A stretch of DNA of 64,000 nt from assembly GCA_028023455.1 (NCBI GenBank), contig JAQFVV010012420.1, positions 2,730,001 through 2,794,000 of the forward strand. The letters are read 5' to 3'. This document shows positions 10,486 through 21,785 of this stretch, in pieces. The DNA comes from Epiperipatus broadwayi (lineage: Eukaryota > Onychophora > Udeonychophora > Euonychophora > Peripatidae). The notes beneath the pieces were generated by a model. That model saw nothing but the letters and a program-made list of their open reading frames with translations. It was not told the origin of the DNA and did no database searches. The position numbers and the translations under genes are program-made. Positions within the stretch are counted from its first letter, which is position 1. Each line of letters starts with the position of its first letter.

Positions 10486-11471
10486 TACACCTGGGTCTCG
10501 TTTTATGTGGTAGATAGTTTCCACAGAAAACCCACATTAAAAAAAATTGCAGAAAAATAAACTTAACTTACCTTGAATAATGGGGGATAGGGTCTGTAAT
10601 TTTCAGAATTTGCATAAAAGCAAAGCAACAAAGAAAAATTACTTTAAAATTCACATTAAAAAAATAAGCAAATAAAGTATGACTAATAAAAAATTTCAAA
10701 TATTTGAAAAAAATTAATACAAGACAAACTTTTTTTACTTTTTTTATTAACTACAATATTTAATTTTAAATTTTTCATACATATTTTAATCATTACCACT
10801 AGCGTTCATTCATAAACTGGAAAGATATCAGATTCGATGTGATGTGATGTATTGTAGCTTCTCCTTAAACGAAGTCAAGAATCTCTCAGCAATTATGCCC
10901 AGAGAAATCTGTTAGCCACTTTATTTTTATTCGTGATGTGATGTACAACTAGCACCACCTTAAGTCTTATGCTGTGTTAATGGTTTTCTGTTTCTATATT
11001 AAAAAAATGAGATTGAAATCAAAACAAAAAGATTATACATTATCATTAGAAAGATTATTTTCAGTTTATAAAATCTTCGTTTTTTATTTTAAAAATCTAA
11101 AAGATTATTTATTTCTGTAATATATAACAAAATATACGTTTTAAAAGTTTAATTTTTTTGAATATTTATTGCGATATTTTTATATGTAAGTATAAATCTA
11201 TTATTATTATTTACTCATTAGTATAAATAGGTTATTTATATAGAAACTAAAATTCTAAATACAGCTTCAGGCCATATTCACATTAGCTGCTAATATAAAG
11301 TTATATTTTTGAAAGAAAAAAAGTATTTCAAGTGAAAAAAAGTTATTAATAATTTAAATTTCTTGATATCTAATAAATATAGTGAAATATAAAAGATATT
11401 AAGAAAAAACATGAATCACATAACTTCAAAATTGCATTAAAATAATCCGCATAAAACGAGACCCAGGTGTA
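10486..11471. mobile_element. Pogo/Tigger-like non-autonomous DNA transposon
   Basis: Inverted termini CACCTGGGTCTCGTTTTATG on both ends (10488 and complement ending 11469), flanked by the dinucleotide TA on each side (10486-10487 and 11470-11471). TA duplication is the hallmark of the Tc1/mariner/pogo group, and the CTCGTTTTAT segment in the TIR resembles Tigger-type ends. The 982-bp interior has no transposase frame. A GC-richer patch at 10800-10980 contains GATGTGATGTGATGTA and a second GTGATGTGATGTA, and could be transposase debris or a subterminal motif. Confidence 0.75.
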
Positions 11472-12354
11472 TTATAATCCAAATATTATATATGGACCTA
11501 TGATATAGCCATGACATTTCATCAGAGTAGAAAGTTACTTTCAGTTTGCAATATTTATTATCTACACCATATAAAATAAAAGAAGTAGAAAGAAATTTTT
11601 ACTTTACAACAATTCAAGCTTTGAACCCCATATTAAGATCCATTAATCAGATTTCTCAGAATGCCACAACAAAATACAATTGCATAAGTGCAAATAAAGT
11701 ACATTTGCCAAATAGAAATTGTAAAAAAAATCTTGAATAGTCAAAAAAAATCTTGGTAAAAAGATCAATATTGTTTGGAGATGTGTTTGTGAAGTGTATG
11801 CTTATTGAAGATTAAGATGGTGTGAGATAAAACTGATTGTGCATTCATTTTATTTACATTCTAGATGTATTGGAAAATCATGCATTTTCATAGATATTGA
11901 ACTAATTGCTTCTCCATGGGAGTATCTACAAATACATTTTTTAAATCTGGTGGTCAGTTTTTAGTATTTTCAATAGATGTATTATGCTGGATATATAATC
12001 TCTGGTTGCATTAAGATTCTTTTTATTAAACATAATTATTCCTTGATTATTATATTTTATCTATGGGTATGATTTGTCTTGTTATACCTAATTCATGATT
12101 ACTAAATATACCAAATAATTACAGAAAGCAGATATTGATATTGCTCACTAAGTGACTTGAAATGTGGGTAAAAGTATATATTATATAATTACTTTGCTGA
12201 GAAAGTAAAAAGAGGAATCAGAATTCATGAAATAAAATGCTACACAGAATATGTATTGTACAAGAAATAGTCCTTTCATCAAACATTTTTTCCATGTTAT
12301 TGGACAACCTTGAAAATGCTTAAAACACAAAGACAATATTTCATCTATGTAGTT
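11472..12354. other. AT-rich intergenic sequence
   Basis: No gene, RNA or repeat end is recognised. A 64-codon open frame at 11546-11740 has low-complexity composition and no recognisable domain. Confidence 0.5.
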
Positions 12355-12560
12355 TAAAAAATTTACATGTCCTATAGGATAAAACTGATGAGTGCTGGTT
12401 TAGCACAAATTATGTATATTAGTGATTATTTATCTTTTCTACATGTGTGTGGTCATGTATGTCAGTTGTATAAAATAGTATGAATAGTTGAAGGGTGCTT
12501 AAAAATCTGAGTTCAAATCCCCTATACTTGCAATTAAGATCCAGGTTTGTGAAGAGTACC
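12355..12560 (+). repeat. R2 repeat, single arm with hammerhead-like core
   Basis: One arm of the R2 family (compare 42392-42545 and 58015-58200). It contains CTGATGA at 12385-12391, then a 5-bp stem GTGCT/AGCAC. The GAAA box is changed to CAAA (G12 lost), so this copy is probably inactive. The far end carries GAGTTCAAATCCCC, a tRNA B-box-like sequence shared by the other R2 copies. Confidence 0.65.
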
Positions 12561-13427
12561 TAGTTTTCAAATATTTAAGATAAAATTAAACAGATTGTAT
12601 TTAAAGCAGTTAAGCAAAAATCTATAAGAAAAACAAATATATGATCAGTAACAAAAATTAATCAAATTTTGAGAATGAAGAGAAGAAATTAATGAGAAGA
12701 AAAACAAATTTGTGAAGGATAAAGAAGTTTTAGTTTTTTAAAGGGCAATAATTTTTATATTTATTTTAAATTGGAGCAAATTAAGATAAAAATATCTCTA
12801 CAATAACATTTAATTAATTAAATATTAGTCATGCAGATATTTATGACAAATATGTTTTTAATGATGTGAAAAAATATGGAGAAAAACGATTAAATAATTA
12901 CAAAGCAATTCGACATTATATGGGCAAAGCTTAAATATTGCTAAGATCATTAAAATAATTGCTTATGCTATTACTATTTTGTAAAACATATATGGACATA
13001 AAAATAGTGGTTTCTCTTAATACCTATATTTCATAATAGATTTAAAATAATTATTTGAAACTAAAATAATTACATTAATTCTTACTAAGGTAATTATTTT
13101 TATTAAAATAAAAAAAAAAAAAAACTGAGAGAGGAACTATTTTGCTTCATAATTTCAAATATAAATTTTTATGATGTCAGAAAAAAAAATTAATAAATGT
13201 AACTTCATAAATATATGTGATGTCAGAAGTTATTAAGATTGAATATAAATCAAAATTACATTTGTGAATATAAATTATTAAATATTTGGAAATATACATT
13301 TAACTTATGAGCGAATTAAGACATGTAATGAACATGTTATCTGTAATTAATTTCAAAAAATCAAGCACTTAAAAATATTAATGAATTAGATTTAGATAAC
13401 ATGAGTATCAAACAACATCAATTATGG
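12561..13427. other. AT-rich intergenic sequence
   Basis: Long A- and T-runs, including a run of 17 A near 13110. No gene recognised. Confidence 0.5.
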
Positions 13428-13535
13428 AGGTAAAACTCTCCACCCAGTAGCGACACTCAGTGCAAGCCAGAGTAATCAATGGATGCAGGAAGGTTCATGC
13501 ATAAAATCCCTATCTAATGCCTTACTCATCAAATA

Positions 13536-13577
13536 TCCCCAGACTAGTTTCTAGCTTGTGGCTTTCATAAGTGAGAA
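13536..13577 (-). ncRNA. Hammerhead ribozyme motif, degenerate (R3 left arm)
   Basis: On the minus strand the six-base stem I strand UUCUCA is followed by CUUAUGA (consensus CUGAUGA, so G5 is lost), stem II AAGCCACAAGCUA, GAAAC, loop UA, GUC, then UGGGGA, which re-pairs with UUCUCA through G-U wobbles. The G5 change should abolish cleavage. It mirrors the better copy at 13878-13919. Confidence 0.65.
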
Positions 13578-13877
13578 GCCTTGGATCTAAGAGCACTGCA
13601 CCTAGATCTTAGGATCTAATCCAACCTTCCTGCAGCCACCTTTTACTTTTTTAGACAACTATAAAGCTTTGAGTCCAGAATGAAAACACAATAATGTTTT
13701 TAAACTAAGCTCATTAGCTTGCTCACATCTATACAAACTAGTAAGCTTAGCTTGAAGACATTATTGTGTTATCATTTTGGACTCAAAGCTTTATAGTTAG
13801 CTAAAAAAGTAAAAGGAGATTGCTGGATGGTTACATTAAATCCTAAAGTCTAAGTGCAGTGCTCTCAAATCTAAGAC

Positions 13878-13919
13878 TCTTCACTGATGAAAGCCATAAG
13901 CTAGAAACTAATCTGAGGA
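13878..13919 (+). ncRNA. Type I hammerhead ribozyme motif (R3 right arm)
   Basis: Plus-strand order: stem I strand UCUUCA (13878-13883), CUGAUGA (13884-13890), stem II AGC-CAUAA-GCU, GAA (13904-13906), minimal stem III A-C/A-U with loop UA, cleavage-site C at 13913, then UGAGGA (13914-13919) pairing with UCUUCA. The same stem I in other R3 copies is UCCUCA/UGGGGA, so pairing is kept while bases change. The weak point is stem III, where the second pair is C-A instead of C-G. Known role in PLEs and retrozymes: self-cleavage of the transcript. Confidence 0.75.
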
Positions 13920-14115
13920 TATTGGATGAGTAGGCACTAGATAGGGATTTTTATACACAAACCTTCCTGCATCCATTGATTACTCTGGCTTGAACTGAGT
14001 GGCACTACTGTATGAAGAGTTCTGCCTCTGTAAAAAACAGCTTGTGTAAGCATAAAAAATGGTGACCATGTGATGTTTGATGGCTTAACATCAGTTATAT
14101 AGGCAATTGACAGAA

Positions 14116-17100
14116 GTGTTGACTGAGGTCAAGATTTATTTTCACTTTTCAAGTTTGAACTTTCAGTTTTCTAAATAACTCATTATATGAACGTTTTAGA
14201 TCAGAAATCAGTAAATAGAAATCATAAATAAAGAAATTTACCAAAATTCTCAAACTGATGCTTATAGTTAATTATTGTTATAAATCATCTATATCTTTAA
14301 AATTATTATAACCATAGAAAAAGTGGATATGTTTATAATAATATAATTAATTATGACATTTTGTTATAGGATTATTGTCATGTTTGTCCTAGCCATATAA
14401 CTCTTCAAGAAATATGAATGACAAACATCCAGTTAAGAAAGAAAATGTTATTGCCTGCTAAATCATAAGTTTGGAAAACTGTCTATAGTACATTAATCTC
14501 TACAAGTTAATGAATACTAAAGAGATCAGCAAATAAAAAATGACAAAAAGAACAGATTTGAAAAGTATATACTACAGTTGAGGACTTTAAAAAATGTTTT
14601 GAAGTGTACAAACTTCAAGCATAAACTTAAGTGAAAATTCAAATTTATATATACTGTAAATAATTCAATTTGAATATTTTTTAATGCTCGAAATTATTTT
14701 CTTTTTAAAATCTAATATTTATCATATCGTGAAATGTTGCTATGATTGTGAAATAAACACTGATTTTATCAGTGAATCAATATGTGTTAACACATCTTGC
14801 CATTGTTTTATTTTAGATTAAAATAAATAATGTCACTCTTTGAAAAATAATTCAAAGGTCAATACAACATATTTGTATAGTCATTCTATTGGTTTATTTT
14901 ATTATATTTGTATAGTCATTCTATTGGTTTATTTTATTATTGTATAAATATTTATGGAACTATATTTCAATGATGAAACATGGTGATAGAACTCACATAC
15001 TATAGCCAGATAATTGAATAGCATATTGGTGCTTTTATTTTCCTAATAATTTGTGAGTCAGAGTAATATAAGTGTGGAGAATTTTAATTGCTAATAGCAA
15101 TATATTTATCATGATTTGCAATAAATCATATTTGTCATATTATAAATTTTTATCTATATATAGTATTAAGTATTTACTACTTAAAGTTCTGCATTAGATA
15201 TGTCATCATTTTCAAAAATACATTTTATACTGAGTTATACATTCTTTATATTTATATATCATAAGATGTGGTCTTACACTCATCAAAACTATTAATAACA
15301 CTCTTATCTAATTCAAATCAAACACACACAATAGCAACATTCTTTACACAATAATAGAAATCAAACCAAAAGATGAAATGTTTACAAGCATAGTAGCTGA
15401 GAAACAAATACTTATTTGTATAATTAAACATTTAAATTTTTTTATAATTAAACATTTAATAAACATATAACACATTATCTAAACTATAAAACTTAGACAC
15501 TAATCCTTACTTTTGTTAAAAACCATTTACACACATTGCAACAATACAGGGAATGAATGGACAAATTTAGACACAAACAAGAAATTAAAAAAAATACTTA
15601 AAGGAAAGAAATAACAAACACAATTTTTACTGTTATTAATCTATCATATATACATATGAACTATAATAAATGACATACAGAATTAATCAAATGTATGAAC
15701 ATGAATCTGCTATTTGACAATATCAAATTCACATCCAAATAGTAGAACCTCACTTTGGTGATTAGCAAAAGATATAAACAAATGACCTTCTCAAAAATCA
15801 GACCAAAAACTCTCATTGGCTAACAAACATGTACAAATTTGGAGTGAAAAATCAAATTCATGATTTGAATAGAAAAGTCTACCACCATCAAAGTAAAAAC
15901 ATTATATAAAATAGCTTATAAAATACATATTAAAGCTAATTTAAAGATATACAAATTCAAACATAGTCAACTAAAAGATTCTAAATTAAAAATCTCAAAA
16001 ACAGTTTCAAATTATTCAATATTTCCAAAGTATTTTCAAGTTTAAGCTGGAGAATAGATCAATTCTAACTTGAGATATCTAACAGCAAATATCTTGCTTT
16101 TTAATCAACTCAATAACTTTTATTAATTACATTTATGAAAACACATACAACTATACATTGCTAAGTGTGAAATGACATTGGGACACCCATGTAGCTGTAA
16201 CTGCTCAAACCAAGTTTAATTTGCCTAGTATTAATTCATCTATGCTGTGAATAACACTAACTTTATTATTTAGATGTGCAGCTGCAAACTCAATATCTCA
16301 AATCAAGCCATATGAAGAGAAAAATTTTGATCCTCATTATGGATGTTCTAGATTACTTGAACCCCACCAGCTGAAACATGAAATAAATTAATGAGGGCAG
16401 TTATAATCTTTTTATGACATTTTCCTTATGGACACTTAATTGATCTTTAGGTTGGTGTCATATATTTTTTATTTTATGTATAATTTTTCATTTATTTATT
16501 TCCTTTACTATAGATTAAAAGAGGTGTATAAACTATTAATATGTTAGAAGAGGGGAAAGCATTATTAGCTTTATTTTTAAATTGGAAATAAAATATAGAT
16601 TCAGGCATGAAATTGCTTGCAAATAGATCTAATCATCACCTGGGAAGAGGTATGGTTTTACTCTATTATACATTAAATACTAACCTTTGTTTATTTTTTG
16701 TTTGTTATTACTAATCATTTTGTCATTTATTTATTTGTTTTTGGTATATATGATTAATTATCTCTAGTGTGGAGTCTTTCCTATGTCTATACTAATCAAC
16801 AACAATAGAAGGTGGGACCCCATATCACCACTATGTTATTGATAAGAACTCATCAATAAGTTTATTGGAGATAATGAATCACAATTTTGATCAAGTTTAA
16901 ATTAGCAAACAAGTATAAACATAAAGAACAACAAGTTATAATTTCATTTTATTGATATTGGATGAGTATTCTTTAGAGGTAAACAGGGAGTGGATTAATG
17001 ATATTAACCATAATAATCAAAGAATATTTACTGATATCTAAAAAAAATTGTTTATTTTTGTTATAACCTCATTGCCTAAATTATTTTAATTGTAAATAAA

Positions 17101-17942
17101 TATGATTTTAAATTAAAGACTGTCATTTGCATTTTTTCTATATTCAGTTCTCAATTTATCACATACTCGCTCATTATAAATAGTGATATCGATATACTCT
17201 GAAGTTGAATAGTATGTGTATTCTCCCTAAGTTGGGATTAATGGAAGTTAAAGGTGATGCAAAAGGGATGAGTATACAAGTAGATTTTTTGACATACTTT
17301 TATGTGTTAATACATCATCTCCCAGGAATGAGATTGGAGTGGACATGAGTGTATATATTTAGAAATCCTAAATAAACTTCCACATACCGCTTTGATGACT
17401 TATCAAGTCTACTGTTACGTAAAGTCAGGATCCATTTTATTACAATATATATATGTGTGTGTGTATTTTTCTGGAATATCATAATCAGGGAGTTATGGAA
17501 GCAATAGGCAGTATCAAAATAATAGCCTATGAAAAAAATATTAGTGATATCCTCTTACAGTGCTGAAAACCGAGTTAAAAAAGATACAAGTTAATTGTTC
17601 ATCATGTAATCATTCGGTACATATTATATAAATTTGGTATTATTAAATATGTAGTATTTGAACTGTGATCATGAGCATGTTGAGATAGATCCTGTTTATG
17701 TTATAAAGATTATCTCAAAAACATTCTAAAGAAGTGTTTCCAATGGTAAGATATGACAGAGAATAAAATATTCTGAAGAGTTGTAAGTATTTCAAGAAAA
17801 AAAGTTTTTGTCAAGAAATTAAAAGATAAGATTATAAAATATCAAGTAAAGAGAAAAATGAACCAACATGTTTTATATCTGGATGTATTTGCAGTTCACA
17901 GATAAGTTTGTATAATCATTACAAAATTTATTTCTAGGTTTA

Positions 17943-17945
<3 letters not shown>
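14116..17945. other. AT-rich intergenic sequence with a small tandem duplication
   Basis: I see no gene in these 3.8 kb. Two exact 35-bp copies starting ATATTTGTATAGTC lie at 14869-14903 and 14904-14938. A less AT-rich patch at 16140-16390 could be an old repeat but has no frame or motif I recognise. Confidence 0.5.

Positions 17946-17976
<31 letters not shown>
17946..17976. repeat. (TC)n microsatellite
   Basis: An uninterrupted CT/TC dinucleotide tract, followed at about 17991-17999 by a run of nine G. Confidence 0.9.
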
Positions 17977-17979
<3 letters not shown>

Positions 17980-18204
17980 CTTTTTCTAGGGGGGGGGGTT
18001 CAAGTGCCCATATTCTGAGAAAGATTTGAAATTCTCATATTTCCAAATTTATGTAGACATGGATGAATGCTCATCGCTATACCACAAATCTTTTTTTATA
18101 TATGTTTATAAAATTAATAGCTTCGTTACCTACTACAAATATATGATTATTAATTGCATTACATATTCTGTGGAAAATTTAAAGATCAATACCTTTTTTT
18201 CTAT

Positions 18205-20140
18205 TCATCATCATCATCATCATCAACCATTATCAATCCACTGCAGGATGAAGGTCTCTTCAAGTTTAATCCATCTTCTCCGATTTTTAGCTTCTCTTCT
18301 CCACAACACCCCTGCACATTTTCTTATTTCATTCATCCATCTCACATGTGGTCTCTTTCTGGGTCTTTTACAATCTCTTGGAATCCAGTTTAAAATTTCA
18401 ATTGTCCATCTATTATCATCTCTTCTAGCAATATGTCCAGCCCAACTCCATTTCAATCTTTTAATTTTTTCAATAAGGTCAGTAACATCTATTTGTTGTC
18501 TTACCCATACATTGCATTTTCGATCTCTTCTTGTTACTCCCAACATACATCTCTCCATACTCCTTTGAGTGGTCTGAAGTCTCTGTATTGCTCTTCTATT
18601 AAGTGTCCAAGTCTCAGATCCATAAGTAAGAACTGGTAAAACACATTTGTTAAAAACCATCCTTTTCAAACACATAGGCAAATTTCCTTTTAGTATCAAG
18701 TTATTTCTACCAAAAGCACTCCAACCAAGTTTAATTCTATGATTAATTTCCTCCATTATGTTTCCATCTGTATTAATAATCTGACCAAGGTATTTGTAAC
18801 TGTTAACTTCTTCTAATTCTTCATAATCAATCTTTATTTTCATATTTTGAGCAAATCGATTAAACATTACTTTAGTCTTTTTAACATTTATCTTTAGTCC
18901 TACTTTTCTACTTTCATCTGCTAACTCCTGCAACATTTCCTGCAGCTCTGAAGCATTATTTGCAAAAACAACTACATCATCTGCGAAATCTAAATGACTT
19001 AAATACTCTCCATTTACTTTCACTCCTTTAGTTTCCCATTTTAATCCACAAAATACTTCTTGCAGCACTGCTGTAAAGAGTTTTGGAGATATGGAGTCAC
19101 CTTGTCTTACACCTTTCTCAATGTTGATTTTTCCAGTATCATTATGTAATCTAATTGTTGCTGTTGCATTTTTATAAATATTCTTTAAAATATGACAATA
19201 TCCTGGATCTATACCTTGATGATCCAATGCTTTAATCACTGAAGAAATGTGTATAGAATCGAATGCCTTTTCATAATCTACAAATCCAAAACATAATGAC
19301 AACTCATATTTGTTTGTCCTTTCTATGACTTCTCTCAATACCTGGATATGATCTATTGTACTAAAACCACTTTTAAATCCAGCTTGTTCTCTTGGTTGGT
19401 GGAAATCCAAAGTTCTCTGTAGACGAGTTGTAATTTTCTTGTTAAAAATTTTATATAAAACTGATAAAAGGCTGATAGGTCTGTAATTTCTAATATCTTC
19501 TTTATCACCTTTTTTAAATATTAATATTATTACTGCATTCTTCCAATCTTCCGGTACATCTTTATCATTTAGACATTTGGTATATAACTTTGCTAAAATT
19601 GTTTTTATTTCTTCACCTGCTTCTTTTAATATATCAATTATAATTCCATCATTTCCTGGAGCCTTTCCTTTCTTCATACACTTAATTGCATGTCTCACTT
19701 CTTCATTTAAAATTCTGGGCAATTCGGAAGATGTAATAGATATAGGAGGTACTTGTTCTTTATTACTATATAATTCTTGATAAAAATCTTCTACCAATTT
19801 CATGATGTCATCTCTCTTTTTAGTAATAATTCCATCTTTTTTTCTTATTGCAGATATAAATTTCCTACCAATACCAAAATGTTGTTTAACATTTTTGAGA
19901 CTTTTATTTTCTTCTACAGCTTTCCTTGCTATTTCACAGTTATACTTTCTTATATCATTTTCAACTCTTTTCTGTACTATTTTACAAAATTCGAGATATT
20001 CAATTCTTTTTAATACTCATTTTTGTATATCTCATATTTCTTCTTTTCTTCATAAATTCTCTAGTCTCAGTAGAAATTTTATTAGTCAATTGCTGCTTTT
20101 TTCTACCAGCTATGTTTGTTGCAGTTTTTAAAAGTGTATC
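18205..20140 (-). mobile_element. RTE-like LINE, 5'-truncated copy 1
   Basis: A minus-strand non-LTR retrotransposon. Its 3' end is a trinucleotide tail (TGATGA repeats on the minus strand, 18206-18226), as in RTE-like elements. It contains the reverse transcriptase and C-terminal region but no endonuclease, so the insertion is 5' truncated near 20140. Two more copies of the same family lie at 23605-26600 and 31655-33905 and a bare 3' end at 26760-26930. This copy is the youngest looking, having a long uninterrupted frame. Confidence 0.85.
18223..20016 (-). CDS. RTE-like LINE reverse transcriptase, partial
   Basis: The frame is open from the stop at 18223 up to a TGA at 20017-20019. The first Met is at 19803, giving 526 residues, but homologous sequence continues upstream in frame (IEYLEFCKIVQKR...), so that Met is not the true start. 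Motifs by residue from that Met: KGKAPGNDGI (45-54), NYRPISLLSVLYKIF (106-120), AGFKSGFSTIDHI (141-153), VDYEKAFDSI (175-184), GVRQGDSISPKLF (231-243) and the catalytic box FADD (273-276). The C-terminal part has YGSETWTL and a basic, Trp-rich end near WAGHIARR. RT copies the element RNA at a nicked target. The endonuclease is missing, so this copy cannot move itself. Confidence 0.9.
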   Translation of the reverse strand, partial: VLKRIEYLEFCKIVQKRVENDIRKYNCEIARKAVEENKSLKNVKQHFGIGRKFISAIRKKDGIITKKRDDIMKLVEDFYQELYSNKEQVPPISITSSELPRILNEEVRHAIKCMKKGKAPGNDGIIIDILKEAGEEIKTILAKLYTKCLNDKDVPEDWKNAVIILIFKKGDKEDIRNYRPISLLSVLYKIFNKKITTRLQRTLDFHQPREQAGFKSGFSTIDHIQVLREVIERTNKYELSLCFGFVDYEKAFDSIHISSVIKALDHQGIDPGYCHILKNIYKNATATIRLHNDTGKINIEKGVRQGDSISPKLFTAVLQEVFCGLKWETKGVKVNGEYLSHLDFADDVVVFANNASELQEMLQELADESRKVGLKINVKKTKVMFNRFAQNMKIKIDYEELEEVNSYKYLGQIINTDGNIMEEINHRIKLGWSAFGRNNLILKGNLPMCLKRMVFNKCVLPVLTYGSETWTLNRRAIQRLQTTQRSMERCMLGVTRRDRKCNVWVRQQIDVTDLIEKIKRLKWSWAGHIARRDDNRWTIEILNWIPRDCKRPRKRPHVRWMNEIRKCAGVLWRREAKNRRRWIKLEETFILQWIDNG

Positions 20141-20742
20141 AGTTATACACAAATATATTTTTATTTTCTCAACATTTTATTTTGGTTGTGTGCATGCATT
20201 TATTATAAATCCTCTCATCTCTGCATCATAATGCAGATTCATTCATATTTACCTATAAATGTTTAATTAATGTATTCTGTAAGCTATTACCTATTTAGCG
20301 ATGTTTAATGTCTTTCGATATTTTTACATCAGATTATTTTAAAAAAATTTATTCTTCGAAATCATTTATAATAAATATTTTAAATACTTCTATTCTGCAA
20401 TACTTTTTGCTGTTCATTAATCCTAATTACGTCTAATATAATTTCTTCATACTTCAGGCAGAATTTAGCTCATTTGTATTCTAAAAGTTATTTTTGCTAT
20501 AGATGCCACAAACTGCTTACTACAGCAGAAAATTTCAAAGATTGTTTTAACTTCAAGTTAAATCCTATGCTGACATTAAACTTTAAAAGGCCACTTTTTT
20601 ATTTTGAAAAATAATCATTAAAAACAATTTTTTATTCAACACTAAGCATGGAAAGATTTGTGCAATAGAAAAGCACACCATTTATCATCAAGTCAGCATA
20701 AGGAGGTGATATGATTACAGAATTGTCTACTTGTTATATACA
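20141..20742. other. AT-rich intergenic sequence
   Basis: No gene or repeat recognised between the LINE and the next R3 copy. Confidence 0.5.
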
Positions 20743-20990
20743 CAGAGGCAAAACTTTCCATAGGTAACGCCATTCAGTGCAAGCCAGAATAATCAATGGA
20801 TGCAGGAAGGTTTGTGCATAAAATCCCTATCTAATGCCTACTCATCCAATATCTTCAGACTAGTTTCTAGTTTGGGTTTTCATCAGTCAGGAGCATTGGA
20901 TTTGAGAGCATTGCACCTAGATCTTAGAATGGCAATCATGTGGATGTTTGATGGTTCAATACTTGTTATGTACAGTAGAAAATTATTTAT
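20743..20990. repeat. R3 repeat, single left arm
   Basis: One R3 arm begins AGAGGCAAAACTTTCC and runs through GCAAGCCAGAATAATCAA, then directly into the R3 tail (CATGTGGATGTTTGATGGTT) that follows the foldback at 13428-14115. On the minus strand it keeps CUGAUGA (20886-20880) and GAAACUAGUC, but stem I and stem II no longer pair well, so the ribozyme looks decayed. Confidence 0.7.
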
Positions 20991-21599
20991 CAACTATTGT
21001 TCTTATATGAGATTATGATAAGTTATAATAATAAGTGTCTTGGTTGCACAGTTATCAGCATGATAATAGTATAATGGTATTTAAACAAAAATTTACAGCC
21101 CAAGTTATTTCTTCTGAATGGCATTGGTATTCTTTTTTGAATAGAATAATCCAGAGTTACACATTACCATCCTTTGTCAATAGTTTTCCCAAAAAATTCA
21201 AATATTTTTTTTTGGAATCTCTCACTCGTTGAATGTATATTATAAAGTATTAAACATTGACCTCAAATGTCCTACAATGTTGTAGAATTATGAACTAAAT
21301 AAATATTCTTAGTATTCAAATAAATCTTTCAAAATATATCCAATTATGTGAAAAGGAGGTTATACAATTTTCTCATTTGTCTGAGCTATTGTTTTAGAGA
21401 TTAAATGATTTGCTATTTACATAACATAGGTATGCCTTGTGAATTTCCCATTAATTGCAACAATCTTTCTGTATGGTACAATGTCTACATTTAGCAGCGC
21501 AATAGCAATTTTAAACCAATAAACTATCACATAACTTCAGCTTATATATTACTGTTTTAGCAGCATGCTTTTTCAATTTCTCTATGCTTTTTACTGCTA
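20991..21599. other. AT-rich intergenic sequence
   Basis: Nothing recognised. Short open frames here have no domain. Confidence 0.45.
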
Positions 21600-21785
21600 G
21601 CTTTAATAAATAGTGATAGATACCAGATGACATTAATAAATCTTTATCCTGTGCTGTCTTATCCAAAATCGTCACTGATGAAAACCATAAGCTTGAAACT
21701 AATCTGAGGATTTCAGATTAGACAGTGTACAATAGAGATTTATTAAGCACAATCATCTGACATCTATCATTATTTAGTAAAACTT
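21600..21785. repeat. Small foldback with foreign arms and an R3-type hammerhead core
   Basis: Inverted arms of about 60 bases (left AATAAATAGTGATAGAT...CAGATGA...TTAATAAATCT..., right its complement ending TGATAGATGT...). They differ from R3 arms, yet the centre is the R3 core TCACTGATGAAAACCATAAG..GAAACTAATCTGAGGAT. Confidence 0.7.
21669..21710 (+). ncRNA. Hammerhead ribozyme motif in the small foldback
   Basis: Stem I strand UCGUCA, CUGAUGA at 21675-21681, stem II about AAAC-CAUAA-GCUU, GAA at 21695-21697, A-C UA A-U, cleavage-site C at 21704, then UGAGGA. Stem I pairs at five of six positions (G-G mismatch at the fourth). All CUGANGA and GAAA residues are intact. Confidence 0.65.

Larger units (their letters stand above)
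13428..14115. repeat. R3 foldback element with a hammerhead motif in each arm
   Basis: Two arms of about 290 bases (13428-13730 and 13740-14028) are inverted copies around a short centre. The outer ends read AGGTAAAACTCTCCA and, in the complement, AGGCAGAACTCTTCA. Landmarks in both arms are CCAGAGTAATCAATGGATGC and the ribozyme-like core GAAAC-TA-(G/A)TC. The segment 14041-14115 (GCATAA.AAATGGTGACCA...) recurs after other R3 copies (20930-20990, 29383, and the complement at 36655-36690), so the element is longer than its arms. There are no coding frames. PLE terminal repeats can lie in inverted order, which would explain the shape; that is inference. Confidence 0.8.

Noticed and set aside
11510-11540. 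TCATCAG on the plus strand as the reverse of a hammerhead core.
   Set aside because: No GAAA box or pairing stems follow on the minus strand.
18026-18568. 180-residue plus-strand frame with a run of His.
   Set aside because: It is antisense to the RTE-like reverse transcriptase and its trinucleotide tail.
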